A stretch of DNA of 64,000 nucleotides from Bos javanicus (GCF_032452875.1 NC_083883.1:55116698-55180697), one strand, 5' to 3'. Shown: positions 24,613 to 39,615, counted from the first letter of the stretch. Notes: generated by a model from the sequence alone, not told the origin. Made by a program: numbers and translations.

Positions 24613-25694
24613 GGAGATGTTCCACACAGAATAAAGAAACTCTGAGAATAGTCAGGTTTTGTACCATGGACAGCACGGTGCCGTTTTTCTCTTTTTGAGT
24701 AAGTGACTTGAGATCATCGAGGCCTGAACTGAACACAGAGTAATACGTCAGGGAGGACAGCAGTAGATTTTCCACGGGTCTTTCTTTATCTCATTTGATT
24801 AATTTCTTTGGTGTAGATTTGCTTCTTAAGGTCCTATAATTTTCTTGCTATACCACATCATCAATAAGTGATATCTGTGCATGTATCCGCTCTCATTTTA
24901 GATTTCCTTCCTCTTTGGTAACCTGGAGCATCTTCTTATTCTTGACAAGTTCTCTGCTTCAAAAATTTGTTTGTTTAACAGCGAAAGCATTCTGTGTTGG
25001 GACGTAGCCACTTAACAGGGTTGCCATAGTTTCAGGTGAAGGGCCAAGGGATTCAGTATAGATAACCCACGTCCCCATTCTCCCCAGATCAGCCCTCCAA
25101 TCCGGGCCGGCACAAAACTTTGAGCAGAGCTCCATGAGCGATAGGATAGGTTCCCGGTGGTTATCCAGTCCAAACACAGTGGTGTGTACATGACTTCCCT
25201 CAAGGCCCAACCATCCCTCCCACACACCCACGCCCCGCTCCTCCCCCCGCCCACCCCACACACACACACAAACCAGGAGTTCATATTCTAAGTCGTGAGT
25301 CCTTCCGTTTCTGCAAGTAAGTTCATTGGGGTCATTTCCTTTCGGATTCCACAAATGAGGGGTGTCACCCGCGATTTCCCGACAATTTCTTGACAACTTT
25401 CTCCCCGGGAGTAACTCTAACACGTGGGTCTCCCACGTGGACCCACGCGGGTTCATATCAGATGCTAAAAGCACGTGTACATGAACGTCCCATCCCCTCC
25501 CAGACTCTATAATTCCCCCCTGCCATCTTGCGCCACCGCCACGGCCCTCTGCCGCCCTACTAACACGGTTCCTTTTCCCTTTCGCGTTGAACAGATGTCC
25601 GAAACCCTGGGTCTGTGTTGCCTTCATGATGTCCCCAAGTTCTAGATTTCAGTTGCAAGGTGCACAGAAGAAAGCTTCTGATACAGGCCACCCC

Positions 25695-28417
25695 CTAGGC
25701 AGGGGCAGGACAGCTGTATACAATGGGCTCCATGTGATGGCATACATCCTCCCCACAGCGAGGACAGGGGCTGAGGCTTATCCAGATGATCCTGGGACGT
25801 CCCAAGTCTCTGAGAATCTCCAACAGCTGAGCCCGAAGCCGGGCAAGTCTCGCTTCCAGGAGAACACCCCGAGGTCTGTAACTCTCCTGAGGGGCGGGAT
25901 AACGCTCTTGCCTTAAACAGGGCAGCACAGCGGTGTGTCGCAGCAGCTTCTCCATGACGGCCGTGGACAGGAGGTTCCCACACAGGCTGACGGCCCTGAG
26001 CTGGGAGCAGCGGCTCAGGGCAGGCAGGAAGGCCTCCAGCTGGGAGTCCGTGATCCCACACGCGTCCAAGTCCACTTCCTGGAGGGTGGCTGCGACTTTC
26101 TCCAGCAGAACTTGGAGGAGCTCAGGCCGAAAGTCAGTCATGGGGACACCGCTGAGATCCAGGCTCTTGAGCTGACTGATGTCTGGGCTCTGGGACACGT
26201 GGCTCAAGTCTGATTCTGTAAGCCGGCACTTGGTTATTGACAGGCTGTCCAAGGGGGACCTCAGGCACCTGGGGAGAAACCAAGCAATTAGTTCTTGGGA
26301 ACCGGGTGCCAGGTTGCATACAGCTGATAGACAAAAGGTTGCTACAAAGACTGATATGAGTCTGACCATCCACTGAGGGTCAACATGCCGATTTGCCCCG
26401 TCTCATTCTAGTCTGAGGGCTCTCAGCCTCACTGTGGCACCGAATCCCTGCACAGTGTCTCAAAGACACTCTCTCCTCATCTATGGAGCGGAGTACCACG
26501 TGCTCCACTTCCTTCTGAGGACGAGTGAAGATCATGGCATCGCAAGAACATGCTGTGAGGAGAGCCATAGAGCACCTCCATCGAGTGTGGACATTATTGA
26601 ATATTAGCGTGAGAAGGAGATCGAAAAATGGTTTCGGGTAAGGCTTCCTTCAGCCCCAGGTGGAGCCCCAGATCCTACATCTCTGGCCAGGCCAGGCTCT
26701 AGGGAGACGTGCCTCAGGAACCAACTGTAGAGCACCACACCATCTCTTACAGACAGGGCCTTTACAACAGGGTTCACTGAGGGCACCGACCTGGGGAGCA
26801 CAGAGCTTCTCTTCAGGGATGCTCTGATCTGATGTCGTTTCCCCACTTCAGTGTCCTGTTCGCTTCCCTATGTTTACCATGATAACATAGATGCCTCCGA
26901 GTTAGGAGGAAATTACCGACTCTGGGAGGCCAACACCCCCAGATAATACTCTCTACCACCTCACGGGCCCCACTCGATCAGCTTCACCCCCTCCCTTGAC
27001 TTGCGGGGTTGTGGGACACCACCCCCCAGGACAGAGCACCGTGAGAGACGGTCCTTTGGACGTTCTAATGTTGCGTTTAAGGTTACCACGCTCACCCGAG
27101 CATCTGGTCCAGGCAGCCTTCAAGGAAGGAAGGAGACTCCAGATGGAGGTCCCGGAGGTGGCCCAGCCTCCGGAACTGGGAGGTGATTTGCACAACGTGA
27201 TCGCGCTCCTGCTTCTTGAAGGCAGACACGTGGACGTGGGAGAGATGGAGTCTCTGCAAGTTACTCATCTCACCCAGGAAAGGGGCGAGTGTGGCCAGGG
27301 TGGACAGACTCCAGGTGCAACTCACTTGCACCTCCTGGATACAGTCCGGCTGCACCGTGCTCAGGACCTTCACGATCTTGTCCATTGGCATGGAGACGAT
27401 CTTCAGCTTCTTGCAACATAGGTGGATGGAAGACTTTCTCTGCTCCACCCACCGAAGGAAGTAGGTGAGGAAGTTGTCCAGGGTCCTTTTCTTCAGGCAC
27501 AGGTCTAGAAAAACCTTCAGTGGAGTCGAGGGCTGCCTCGTCATTGACCTGGGCTCAGCCACTGCTGCCATCCGTGAGCCTGAGCACCCATAACTGCTGG
27601 CTCCAGACCACATGCTCCAGAAGTTCTGGCCCGTCTTCCGTAAATCTAGCACCCGCAGTTTGCACCTCCTGGGAGAAGAAGGAAGAAGGAGATTGGTAAT
27701 GATGTAGTACGATCCACACCGTCAGAAACAAACAAACAAACAGAAACCGAAAAACACAAAACCACAGCCTCCCATGGGGAAAACACACTGCCTACCTGTG
27801 CTGTAACTTAATCTTCCTGAGGTCACCAGCTGCCTTGCCCTCTTCCTTCTCTGCCTCACTTTCCTCCACCCCCTTTGCCCTCTTTTCCTGCCTGATTGTC
27901 CACTCTAGTAAGTCTAAGCGTGATTGGGTGGGGGGAGCGGATATTCTAGAAGGCTCCCCTTCATTTAAGCCACCCTTCCGCTACCAGAAGGTATTTCTCA
28001 TAGCCAACCAAGGCTTGTTCGTTGCTCTCTTGAGAACCCTCCGATCTATCCCGTTCCATCTACGTTCTCTCAGCCCAGCCGTCTTCCTGGGCACTGCCAG
28101 GATTTGACCAGGTTCCCATGACCGACTCACCTGGATCGAACCTTCTGGGCAAGCAGAACATCCAGTGCTTCCAGCACGGCTTGTAGGGGCCCCACATGAG
28201 GCAGGTCAATCAGGGCCCCCAGAGGCAGGCGGACAAAGGGCCAGGTTTGCACCATGGCTTTTAGGGTCTCAGTCCGATATCCGTCAAAGGCTTCCAGGAA
28301 GAGGGGCGGGAAGAGCTCCGTGGGCAGACTCTCCAGAGTAGAAACGTCCAGGTCTTCGGCCCTCAGCAAGTGCCTTCCCGCCAGGTCAAGGAGTCTGGGT
28401 GGGGTCGGGGCACTCAT
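25695..28417 (-). CDS. PRAME-like: PRAME-family protein, array copy 6 (intact)
   Basis: Exons 28131-28417, 27096-27668 and 25695-26268 give 477 codons with the array-consensus protein. Private variant: G at 28016 in intron 1 (others have C). The unit upstream of it also carries T instead of C near 29,809 in the spacer, a variant shared with units 8 and 9 but not 7. Confidence 0.92.
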
Positions 28418-29302
28418 CCTGACTCTGCTCCAAGACGACTCCTGTGGAAGCTGCCAGAGATCAAGGGATCCGTTTTAGACAATGCAGGAGCACACCTTAC
28501 ACGGTCTCCCTTCCCTTCCATGCAAGCCACTCAGGGCCAAGGGCACTGCGCTAGCGGGGGTGCAAGTGAGGCTCGTAGCCGTAGGAACACCAGACAGGGC
28601 CCAGTGGGGGACAAAGTGCTATCTCTCTGCCCGCTTGGAACACGCGTCTCACTCGTACCGAGGAGCCAAACACGAATGCCGACTGTGTGCTCGATATGCA
28701 TTTTAAACACCCTGCAAAGAAGGCAAATTCCAAACCGATGTGTTTCATGAATGACGTCTGCTCCCTAAAGACATTTAAAATGATTCCAGCTACATCACTG
28801 ATGAAAATGTGATGAGATTCAGGTAAAACTACCTTGAGAGGCCAAATCAGACCCTGAAATGCGTTCTTGGGAAAGAAATGATTTTATTGAAAACTCTCCT
28901 TGCCATCCAGAGGCACACGCTACCCTTCACCATTAGCTCGCTTACCTTAAGCAAGGAAAGGACGTCCTCATCGGAGGGTAGTCACTTACTGCTCTGCTGT
29001 GGCTTGCAGGGCGCTCAGGCGTCGACACTGCGGAGAACCCAGCTGTGACTCCAGAGCCAGAAAAGGACTTTGTATTCCCATCATCCCTCTGGCCCACTGC
29101 GAAGCCAATCAGAAACGGGCACCTGATCAGTCTATAGAGCTCTCATCGGCTTGATCCCGCTTGGATCTTCACTTCTATCAGTCGATTCAGGGAGCAGAGG
29201 TTGATGGGGCGGCCGGGTAATGCAGGATCCTTTCTGCACTCACCATTCACTTCGCAAACGCTGACTGAATTCTACCATGAGAACTGAGATATAGACAGTC
29301 GT

Positions 29303-29578
29303 GCTTCCCTTGTGGCTCAGCTGGTAAAGCATCTGCCTGCCATGCCGGAGACCTGGGTTCCATCCCTGGGTTGGGAAGATCCCCTGGACAAGGGAATGGC
29401 AACCCACTACAGTGTCCGTGCCTGGGGAATTCCATGCACAGAGGAGCCTGGTGGGCTAGAGTCCGTGGGGTTCCAAAGAGTCGGACATGACTGAGTGACT
29501 AAGCCAGGACACGCCCACACGCCAGCATGCCCTCACTTGCCCTAGTGCATGCCCCCGCCCTCCCACACACACACACAC

Positions 29579-29629
<51 letters not shown>
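29303..29629 (+). mobile_element. Bov-tA SINE with (CA)n tail, unit 6
   Basis: The SINE body is 29303-29502, with a private C-to-T change in its middle ('gatcccctggac' rather than 'gatcccccggac'). The CA tract is 29564-29629 (66 bp), as in unit 5. Confidence 0.9.
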
Positions 29630-29631
<2 letters not shown>

Positions 29632-30712
29632 GGAGATGTTCCACACAGAATAAAGAAACTCTGAGAATAGTCAGGTTTTGTACCATGGACAGCACGGTGC
29701 CGTTTTTCTCTTTTTGAGTAAGTGACTTGAGATCATCGAGGCCTGAACTGAACACAGAGTAATACGTCAGGGAGGACAGCAGTAGATTTTCCACGGGTCT
29801 TTCTTTATTTCATTTGATTAATTTCTTTGGTGTAGATTTGCTTCTTAAGGTCCTATAATTTTCTTGCTATACCACATCATCAATAAGTGATATCTGTGCA
29901 TGTATCCGCTCTCATTTTAGATTTCCTTCCTCTTTGGTAACCTGGAGCATCTTCTTATTCTTGACAAGTTCTCTGCTTCAAAAATTTGTTTGTTTAACAG
30001 CGAAAGCATTCTGTGTTGGGACGTAGCCACTTAACAGGGTTGCCATAGTTTCAGGTGAAGGGCCAAGGGATTCAGTATAGATAACCCACGTCCCCATTCT
30101 CCCCAGATCAGCCCTCCAATCCGGGCCGGCACAAAACTTTGAGCAGAGCTCCATGAGCGATAGGATAGGTTCCCGGTGGTTATCCAGTCCAAACACAGTG
30201 GTGTGTACATGACTTCCCTCAAGGCCCAACCATCCCTCCCACACACCCACGCCCCGCTCCTCCCCCCGCCCACCCCACACACACACACAAACCAGGAGTT
30301 CATATTCTAAGTCGTGAGTCCTTCCGTTTCTGCAAGTAAGTTCATTGGGGTCATTTCCTTTCGGATTCCACAAATGAGGGGTGTCACCCGCGATTTCCCG
30401 ACAATTTCTTGACAACTTTCTCCCCGGGAGTAACTCTAACACGTGGGTCTCCCACGTGGACCCACGCGGGTTCATATCAGATGCTAAAAGCACGTGTACA
30501 TGAACGTCCCATCCCCTCCCAGACTCTATAATTCCCCCTGCCATCTTGCGCCACCGCCACGGCCCTCTGCCGCCCTACTAACACGGTTCCTTTTCCCTTT
30601 CGCGTTGAACAGATGTCCGAAACCCTGGGTCTGTGTTGCCTTCATGATGTCCCCAAGTTCTAGATTTCAGTTGCAAGGTGCACAGAAGAAAGCTTCTGAT
30701 ACAGGCCACCCC

Positions 30713-33434
30713 CTAGGCAGGGGCAGGACAGCTGTATACAATGGGCTCCATGTGATGGCATACATCCTCCCCACAGCGAGGACAGGGGCTGAGGCTTATC
30801 CAGATGATCCTGGGACGTCCCAAGTCTCTGAGAATCTCCAACAGCTGAGCCCGAAGCCGGGCAAGTCTCGCTTCCAGGAGAACACCCCGAGGTCTGTAAC
30901 TCTCCTGAGGGGCGGGATAACGCTCTTGCCTTAAACAGGGCAGCACAGCGGTGTGTCGCAGCAGCTTCTCCATGACGGCCGTGGACAGGAGGTTCCCACA
31001 CAGGCTGACGGCCCTGAGCTGGGAGCAGCGGCTCAGGGCAGGCAGGAAGGCCTCCAGCTGGGAGTCCGTGATCCCACACGCGTCCAAGTCCACTTCCTGG
31101 AGGGTGGCTGCGACTTTCTCCAGCAGAACTTGGAGGAGCTCAGGCCGAAAGTCAGTCATGGGGACACCGCTGAGATCCAGGCTCTTGAGCTGACTGATGT
31201 CTGGGCTCTGGGACACGTGGCTCAAGTCTGATTCTGTAAGCCGGCACTTGGTTATTGACAGGCTGTCCAAGGGGGACCTCAGGCACCTGGGGAGAAACCA
31301 AGCAATTAGTTCTTGGGAACCGGGTGCCAGGTTGCATACAGCTGATAGACAAAAGGTTGCTACAAAGACTGATATGAGTCTGACCATCCACTGAGGGTCA
31401 ACATGCCGATTTGCCCCGTCTCATTCTAGTCTGAGGGCTCTCAGCCTCACTGTGGCACCGAATCCCTGCACAGTGTCTCAAAGACACTCTCTCCTCATCT
31501 ATGGAGCGGAGTACCACGTGCTCCACTTCCTTCTGAGGACGAGTGAAGATCATGGCATCGCAAGAACATGCTGTGAGGAGAGCCATAGAGCACCTCCATC
31601 GAGTGTGGACATTATTGAATATTAGCGTGAGAAGGAGATCGAAAAATGGTTTCGGGTAAGGCTTCCTTCAGCCCCAGGTGGAGCCCCAGATCCTACATCT
31701 CTGGCCAGGCCAGGCTCTAGGGAGACGTGCCTCAGGAACCAACTGTAGAGCACCACACCATCTCTTACAGACAGGGCCTTTACAACAGGGTTCACTGAGG
31801 GCACCGACCTGGGGAGCACAGAGCTTCTCTTCAGGGATGCTCTGATCTGATGTCGTTTCCCCACTTCAGTGTCCTGTTCGCTTCCCTATGTTTACCATGA
31901 TAACATAGATGCCTCCGAGTTAGGAGGAAATTACCGACTCTGGGAGGCCAACACCCCCAGATAATACTCTCTACCACCTCACGGGCCCCACTCGATCAGC
32001 TTCACCCCCTCCCTTGACTTGCGGGGTTGTGGGACACCACCCCCCAGGACAGAGCACCGTGAGAGACGGTCCTTTGGACGTTCTAATGTTGCGTTTAAGG
32101 TTACCACGCTCACCCGAGCATCTGGTCCAGGCAGCCTTCAAGGAAGGAAGGAGACTCCAGATGGAGGTCCCGGAGGTGGCCCAGCCTCCGGAACTGGGAG
32201 GTGATTTGCACAACGTGATCGCGCTCCTGCTTCTTGAAGGCAGACACGTGGACGTGGGAGAGATGGAGTCTCTGCAAGTTACTCATCTCACCCAGGAAAG
32301 GGGCGAGTGTGGCCAGGGTGGACAGACTCCAGGTGCAACTCACTTGCACCTCCTGGATACAGTCCGGCTGCACCGTGCTCAGGACCTTCACGATCTTGTC
32401 CATTGGCATGGAGACGATCTTCAGCTTCTTGCAACATAGGTGGATGGAAGACTTTCTCTGCTCCACCCACCGAAGGAAGTAGGTGAGGAAGTTGTCCAGG
32501 GTCCTTTTCTTCAGGCACAGGTCTAGAAAAACCTTCAGTGGAGTCGAGGGCTGCCTCGTCATTGACCTGGGCTCAGCCACTGCTGCCATCCGTGAGCCTG
32601 AGCACCCATAACTGCTGGCTCCAGACCACATGCTCCAGAAGTTCTGGCCCGTCTTCCGTAAATCTAGCACCCGCAGTTTGCACCTCCTGGGAGAAGAAGG
32701 AAGAAGGAGATTGGTAATGATGTAGTACGATCCACACCGTCAGAAACAAACAAACAAACAGAAACCGAAAAACACAAAACCACAGCCTCCCATGGGGAAA
32801 ACACACTGCCTACCTGTGCTGTAACTTAATCTTCCTGAGGTCACCAGCTGCCTTGCCCTCTTCCTTCTCTGCCTCACTTTCCTCCACCCCCTTTGCCCTC
32901 TTTTCCTGCCTGATTGTCCACTCTAGTAAGTCTAAGCGTGATTGGGTGGGGGAGCGGATATTCTAGAAGGCTCCCCTTCATTTAAGCCACCCTTCCGCTA
33001 CCAGAAGGTATTTCTCATAGCCAACCAAGGCTTCTTCGTTGCTCTCTTGAGAACCCTCCGATCTATCCCGTTCCATCTACGTTCTCTCAGCCCAGCCGTC
33101 TTCCTGGGCACTGCCAGGATTTGACCAGGTTCCCATGACCGACTCACCTGGATCGAACCTTCTGGGCAAGCAGAACATCCAGTGCTTCCAGCACGGCTTG
33201 TAGGGGCCCCACATGAGGCAGGTCAATCAGGGCCCCCAGAGGCAGGCGGACAAAGGGCCAGGTTTGCACCATGGCTTTTAGGGTCTCAGTCCGATATCCG
33301 TCAAAGGCTTCCAGGAAGAGGGGCGGGAAGAGCTCCGTGGGCAGACTCTCCAGAGTAGAAACGTCCAGGTCTTCGGCCCTCAGCAAGTGCCTTCCCGCCA
33401 GGTCAAGGAGTCTGGGTGGGGTCGGGGCACTCAT
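30713..33434 (-). CDS. PRAME-like: PRAME-family protein, array copy 7 (intact)
   Basis: Exons 33148-33434, 32114-32686 and 30713-31286 give 477 codons with the array-consensus protein. Intron 1 is one base shorter through loss of a G in the G-run near 32,947. No coding change was seen. Confidence 0.92.
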
Positions 33435-34319
33435 CCTGACTCTGCTCCAAGACGACTCCTGTGGAAGCTGCCAGAGATCAAGGGATCCGTTTTAGACAAT
33501 GCAGGAGCACACCTTACACGGTCTCCCTTCCCTTCCATGCAAGCCACTCAGGGCCAAGGGCACTGCGCTAGCGGGGGTGCAAGTGAGGCTCGTAGCCGTA
33601 GGAACACCAGACAGGGCCCAGTGGGGGACAAAGTGCTATCTCTCTGCCCGCTTGGAACACGCGTCTCACTCGTACCGAGGAGCCAAACACGAATGCCGAC
33701 TGTGTGCTCGATATGCATTTTAAACACCCTGCAAAGAAGGCAAATTCCAAACCGATGTGTTTCATGAATGACGTCTGCTCCCTAAAGACATTTAAAATGA
33801 TTCCAGCTACATCACTGATGAAAATGTGATGAGATTCAGGTAAAACTACCTTGAGAGGCCAAATCAGACCCTGAAATGCGTTCTTGGGAAAGAAATGATT
33901 TTATTGAAAACTCTCCTTGCCATCCAGAGGCACACGCTACCCTTCACCATTAGCTCGCTTACCTTAAGCAAGGAAAGGACGTCCTCATCGGAGGGTAGTC
34001 ACTTACTGCTCTGCTGTGGCTTGCAGGGCGCTCAGGCGTCGACACTGCGGAGAACCCAGCTGTGACTCCAGAGCCAGAAAAGGACTTTGTATTCCCATCA
34101 TCCCTCTGGCCCACTGCGAAGCCAATCAGAAACGGGCACCTGATCAGTCTATAGAGCTCTCATCGGCTTGATCCCGCTTGGATCTTCACTTCTATCAGTC
34201 GATTCAGGGAGCAGAGGTTGATGGGGCGGCCGGGTAATGCAGGATCCTTTCTGCACTCACCATTCACTTCGCAAACGCTGACTGAATTCTACCATGAGAA
34301 CTGAGATATAGACAGTCGT

Positions 34320-34619
34320 GCTTCCCTTGTGGCTCAGCTGGTAAAGCATCTGCCTGCCATGCCGGAGACCTGGGTTCCATCCCTGGGTTGGGAAGATCCC
34401 CGGACAAGGGAATGGCAACCCACTACAGTGTCCGTGCCTGGGGAATTCCATGCACAGAGGAGCCTGGTGGGCTAGAGTCCGTGGGGTTCCAAAGAGTCGG
34501 ACATGACTGAGTGACTAAGCCAGGACACGCCCACACGCCAGCATGCCCTCACTTGCCCTAGTGCATGCCCCCGCCCTCCCACACACACACACACACACGC
34601 ACACACACACACACACACA
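34320..34619 (+). mobile_element. Bov-tA SINE with short (CA)n tail, unit 7
   Basis: The SINE body is about 34320-34518, one C shorter in the mid-element C-run. The CA tract is only 34580-34619 (40 bp), against 62-66 bp in units 1-6, which explains most of the shorter period from here on. Confidence 0.9.
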
Positions 34620-35703
34620 AAGGAGATGTTCCACACAGAATAAAGAAACTCTGAGAATAGTCAGGTTTTGTACCATGGACAGCACGGTGCCGTTTTTCTC
34701 TTTTTGAGTAAGTGACTTGAGATCATCGAGGCCTGAACTGAACACAGAGTAATACGTCAGGGAGGACAGCAGTAGATTTTCCACGGGTCTTTCTTTATCT
34801 CATTTGATTAATTTCTTTGGTGTAGATTTGCTTCTTAAGGTCCTATAATTTTCTTGCTATACCACATCATCAATAAGTGATATCTGTGCATGTATCCGCT
34901 CTCATTTTAGATTTCCTTCCTCTTTGGTAACCTGGAGCATCTTCTTATTCTTGACAAGTTCTCTGCTTCAAAAATTTGTTTGTTTAACAGCGAAAGCATT
35001 CTGTGTTGGGACGTAGCCACTTAACAGGGTTGCCATAGTTTCAGGTGAAGGGCCAAGGGATTCAGTATAGATAACCCACGTCCCCATTCTCCCCAGATCA
35101 GCCCTCCAATCCGGGCCGGCACAAAACTTTGAGCAGAGCTCCATGAGCGATAGGATAGGTTCCCGGTGGTTATCCAGTCCAAACACAGTGGTGTGTACAT
35201 GACTTCCCTCAAGGCCCAACCATCCCTCCCACACACCCACGCCCCGCTCCTCCCCCCGCCCACCCCACACACACACACAAACCAGGAGTTCATATTCTAA
35301 GTCGTGAGTCCTTCCGTTTCTGCAAGTAAGTTCATTGGGGTCATTTCCTTTCGGATTCCACAAATGAGGGGTGTCACCCGCGATTTCCCGACAATTTCTT
35401 GACAACTTTCTCCCCGGGAGTAACTCTAACACGTGGGTCTCCCACGTGGACCCACGCGGGTTCATATCAGATGCTAAAAGCACGTGTACATGAACGTCCC
35501 ATCCCCTCCCAGACTCTATAATTCCCCCCTGCCATCTTGCGCCACCGCCACGGCCCTCTGCCGCCCTACTAACACGGTTCCTTTTCCCTTTCGCGTTGAA
35601 CAGATGTCCGAAACCCTGGGTCTGTGTTGCCTTCATGATGTCCCCAAGTTCTAGATTTCAGTTGCAAGGTGCACAGAAGAAAGCTTCTGATACAGGCCAC
35701 CCC

Positions 35704-38427
35704 CTAGGCAGGGGCAGGACAGCTGTATACAATGGGCTCCATGTGATGGCATACATCCTCCCCACAGCGAGGACAGGGGCTGAGGCTTATCCAGATGATC
35801 CTGGGACGTCCCAAGTCTCTGAGAATCTCCAACAGCTGAGCCCGAAGCCGGGCAAGTCTCGCTTCCAGGAGAACACCCCGAGGTCTGTAACTCTCCTGAG
35901 GGGCGGGATAACGCTCTTGCCTTAAACAGGGCAGCACAGCGGTGTGTCGCAGCAGCTTCTCCATGACGGCCGTGGACAGGAGGTTCCCACACAGGCTGAC
36001 GGCCCTGAGCTGGGAGCAGCGGCTCAGGGCAGGCAGGAAGGCCTCCAGCTGGGAGTCCGTGATCCCACACGCGTCCAAGTCCACTTCCTGGAGGGTGGCT
36101 GCGACTTTCTCCAGCAGAACTTGGAGGAGCTCAGGCCGAAAGTCAGTCATGGGGACACCGCTGAGATCCAGGCTCTTGAGCTGACTGATGTCTGGGCTCT
36201 GGGACACGTGGCTCAAGTCTGATTCTGTAAGCCGGCACTTGGTTATTGACAGGCTGTCCAAGGGGGACCTCAGGCACCTGGGGAGAAACCAAGCAATTAG
36301 TTCTTGGGAACCGGGTGCCAGGTTGCATACAGCTGATAGACAAAAGGTTGCTACAAAGACTGATATGAGTCTGACCATCCACTGAGGGTCAACATGCCGA
36401 TTTGCCCCGTCTCATTCTAGTCTGAGGGCTCTCAGCCTCACTGTGGCACCGAATCCCTGCACAGTGTCTCAAAGACACTCTCTCCTCATCTATGGAGCGG
36501 AGTACCACGTGCTCCACTTCCTTCTGAGGACGAGTGAAGATCATGGCATCGCAAGAACATGCTGTGAGGAGAGCCATAGAGCACCTCCATCGAGTGTGGA
36601 CATTATTGAATATTAGCGTGAGAAGGAGATCGAAAAATGGTTTCGGGTAAGGCTTCCTTCAGCCCCAGGTGGAGCCCCAGATCCTACATCTCTGGCCAGG
36701 CCAGGCTCTAGGGAGACGTGCCTCAGGAACCAACTGTAGAGCACCACACCATCTCTTACAGACAGGGCCTTTACAACAGGGTTCACTGAGGGCACCGACC
36801 TGGGGAGCACAGAGCTTCTCTTCAGGGATGCTCTGATCTGATGTCGTTTCCCCACTTCAGTGTCCTGTTCGCTTCCCTATGTTTACCATGATAACATAGA
36901 TGCCTCCGAGTTAGGAGGAAATTACCGACTCTGGGAGGCCAACACCCCCAGATAATACTCTCTACCACCTCACGGGCCCCACTCGATCAGCTTCACCCCC
37001 TCCCTTGACTTGCGGGGTTGTGGGACACCACCCCCCAGGACAGAGCACCGTGAGAGACGGTCCTTTGGACGTTCTAATGTTGCGTTTAAGGTTACCACGC
37101 TCACCCGAGCATCTGGTCCAGGCAGCCTTCAAGGAAGGAAGGAGACTCCAGATGGAGGTCCCGGAGGTGGCCCAGCCTCCGGAACTGGGAGGTGATTTGC
37201 ACAACGTGATCGCGCTCCTGCTTCTTGAAGGCAGACACGTGGACGTGGGAGAGATGGAGTCTCTGCAAGTTACTCATCTCACCCAGGAAAGGGGCGAGTG
37301 TGGCCAGGGTGGACAGACTCCAGGTGCAACTCACTTGCACCTCCTGGATACAGTCCGGCTGCACCGTGCTCAGGACCTTCACGATCTTGTCCATTGGCAT
37401 GGAGACGATCTTCAGCTTCTTGCAACATAGGTGGATGGAAGACTTTCTCTGCTCCACCCACCGAAGGAAGTAGGTGAGGAAGTTGTCCAGGGTCCTTTTC
37501 TTCAGGCACAGGTCTAGAAAAACCTTCAGTGGAGTCGAGGGCTGCCTCGTCATTGACCTGGGCTCAGCCACTGCTGCCATCCGTGAGCCTGAGCACCCAT
37601 AACTGCTGGCTCCAGACCACATGCTCCAGAAGTTCTGGCCCGTCTTCCGTAAATCTAGCACCCGCAGTTTGCACCTCCTGGGAGAAGAAGGAAGAAGGAG
37701 ATTGGTAATGATGTAGTACGATCCACACCGTCAGAAACAAACAAACAAACAGAAACCGAAAAACACAAAACCACAGCCTCCCATGGGGAAAACACACTGC
37801 CTACCTGTGCTGTAACTTAATCTTCCTGAGGTCACCAGCTGCCTTGCCCTCTTCCTTCTCTGCCTCACTTTCCTCCACCCCCCTTTGCCCTCTTTTCCTG
37901 CCTGATTGTCCACTCTAGTAAGTCTAAGCGTGATTGGGTGGGGGGAGCGGATATTCTAGAAGGCTCCCCTTCATTTAAGCCACCCTTCCGCTACCAGAAG
38001 GTATTTCTCATAGCCAACCAAGGCTTCTTCGTTGCTCTCTTGAGAACCCTCCGATCTATCCCGTTCCATCTACGTTCTCTCAGCCCAGCCGTCTTCCTGG
38101 GCACTGCCAGGATTTGACCAGGTTCCCATGACCGACTCACCTGGATCGAACCTTCTGGGCAAGCAGAACATCCAGTGCTTCCAGCACGGCTTGTAGGGGC
38201 CCCACATGAGGCAGGTCAATCAGGGCCCCCAGAGGCAGGCGGACAAAGGGCCAGGTTTGCACCATGGCTTTTAGGGTCTCAGTCCGATATCCGTCAAAGG
38301 CTTCCAGGAAGAGGGGCGGGAAGAGCTCCGTGGGCAGACTCTCCAGAGTAGAAACGTCCAGGTCTTCGGCCCTCAGCAAGTGCCTTCCCGCCAGGTCAAG
38401 GAGTCTGGGTGGGGTCGGGGCACTCAT
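35704..38427 (-). CDS. PRAME-like: PRAME-family protein, array copy 8 (intact)
   Basis: Exons 38141-38427, 37105-37677 and 35704-36277 give 477 codons with the array-consensus protein. Intron 1 has the longer C-run (six C near 37,880) also found in copies 4 and 9. Confidence 0.92.
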
Positions 38428-39312
38428 CCTGACTCTGCTCCAAGACGACTCCTGTGGAAGCTGCCAGAGATCAAGGGATCCGTTTTAGACAATGCAGGAG
38501 CACACCTTACACGGTCTCCCTTCCCTTCCATGCAAGCCACTCAGGGCCAAGGGCACTGCGCTAGCGGGGGTGCAAGTGAGGCTCGTAGCCGTAGGAACAC
38601 CAGACAGGGCCCAGTGGGGGACAAAGTGCTATCTCTCTGCCCGCTTGGAACACGCGTCTCACTCGTACCGAGGAGCCAAACACGAATGCCGACTGTGTGC
38701 TCGATATGCATTTTAAACACCCTGCAAAGAAGGCAAATTCCAAACCGATGTGTTTCATGAATGACGTCTGCTCCCTAAAGACATTTAAAATGATTCCAGC
38801 TACATCACTGATGAAAATGTGATGAGATTCAGGTAAAACTACCTTGAGAGGCCAAATCAGACCCTGAAATGCGTTCTTGGGAAAGAAATGATTTTATTGA
38901 AAACTCTCCTTGCCATCCAGAGGCACACGCTACCCTTCACCATTAGCTCGCTTACCTTAAGCAAGGAAAGGACGTCCTCATCGGAGGGTAGTCACTTACT
39001 GCTCTGCTGTGGCTTGCAGGGCGCTCAGGCGTCGACACTGCGGAGAACCCAGCTGTGACTCCAGAGCCAGAAAAGGACTTTGTATTCCCATCATCCCTCT
39101 GGCCCACTGCGAAGCCAATCAGAAACGGGCACCTGATCAGTCTATAGAGCTCTCATCGGCTTGATCCCGCTTGGATCTTCACTTCTATCAGTCGATTCAG
39201 GGAGCAGAGGTTGATGGGGCGGCCGGGTAATGCAGGATCCTTTCTGCACTCACCATTCACTTCGCAAACGCTGACTGAATTCTACCATGAGAACTGAGAT
39301 ATAGACAGTCGT

Positions 39313-39615
39313 GCTTCCCTTGTGGCTCAGCTGGTAAAGCATCTGCCTGCCATGCCGGAGACCTGGGTTCCATCCCTGGGTTGGGAAGATCCCCCGGACA
39401 AGGGAATGGCAACCCACTACAGTGTCCGTGCCTGGGGAATTCCATGCACAGAGGAGCCTGGTGGGCTAGAGTCCGTGGGGTTCCAAAGAGTCGGACATGA
39501 CTGAGTGACTAAGCCAGGACACGCCCACACGCCAGCATGCCCTCACTTGCCCTAGTGCATGCCCCCGCCCTCCCACACACACACACACACACACGCACAC
39601 ACACACACACACACA
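39313..39615 (+). mobile_element. Bov-tA SINE with short (CA)n tail, unit 8
   Basis: The SINE body is 39313-39512. The CA tract is 39574-39615 (42 bp), with the CG interruption kept but displaced towards the 3' side. Confidence 0.9.
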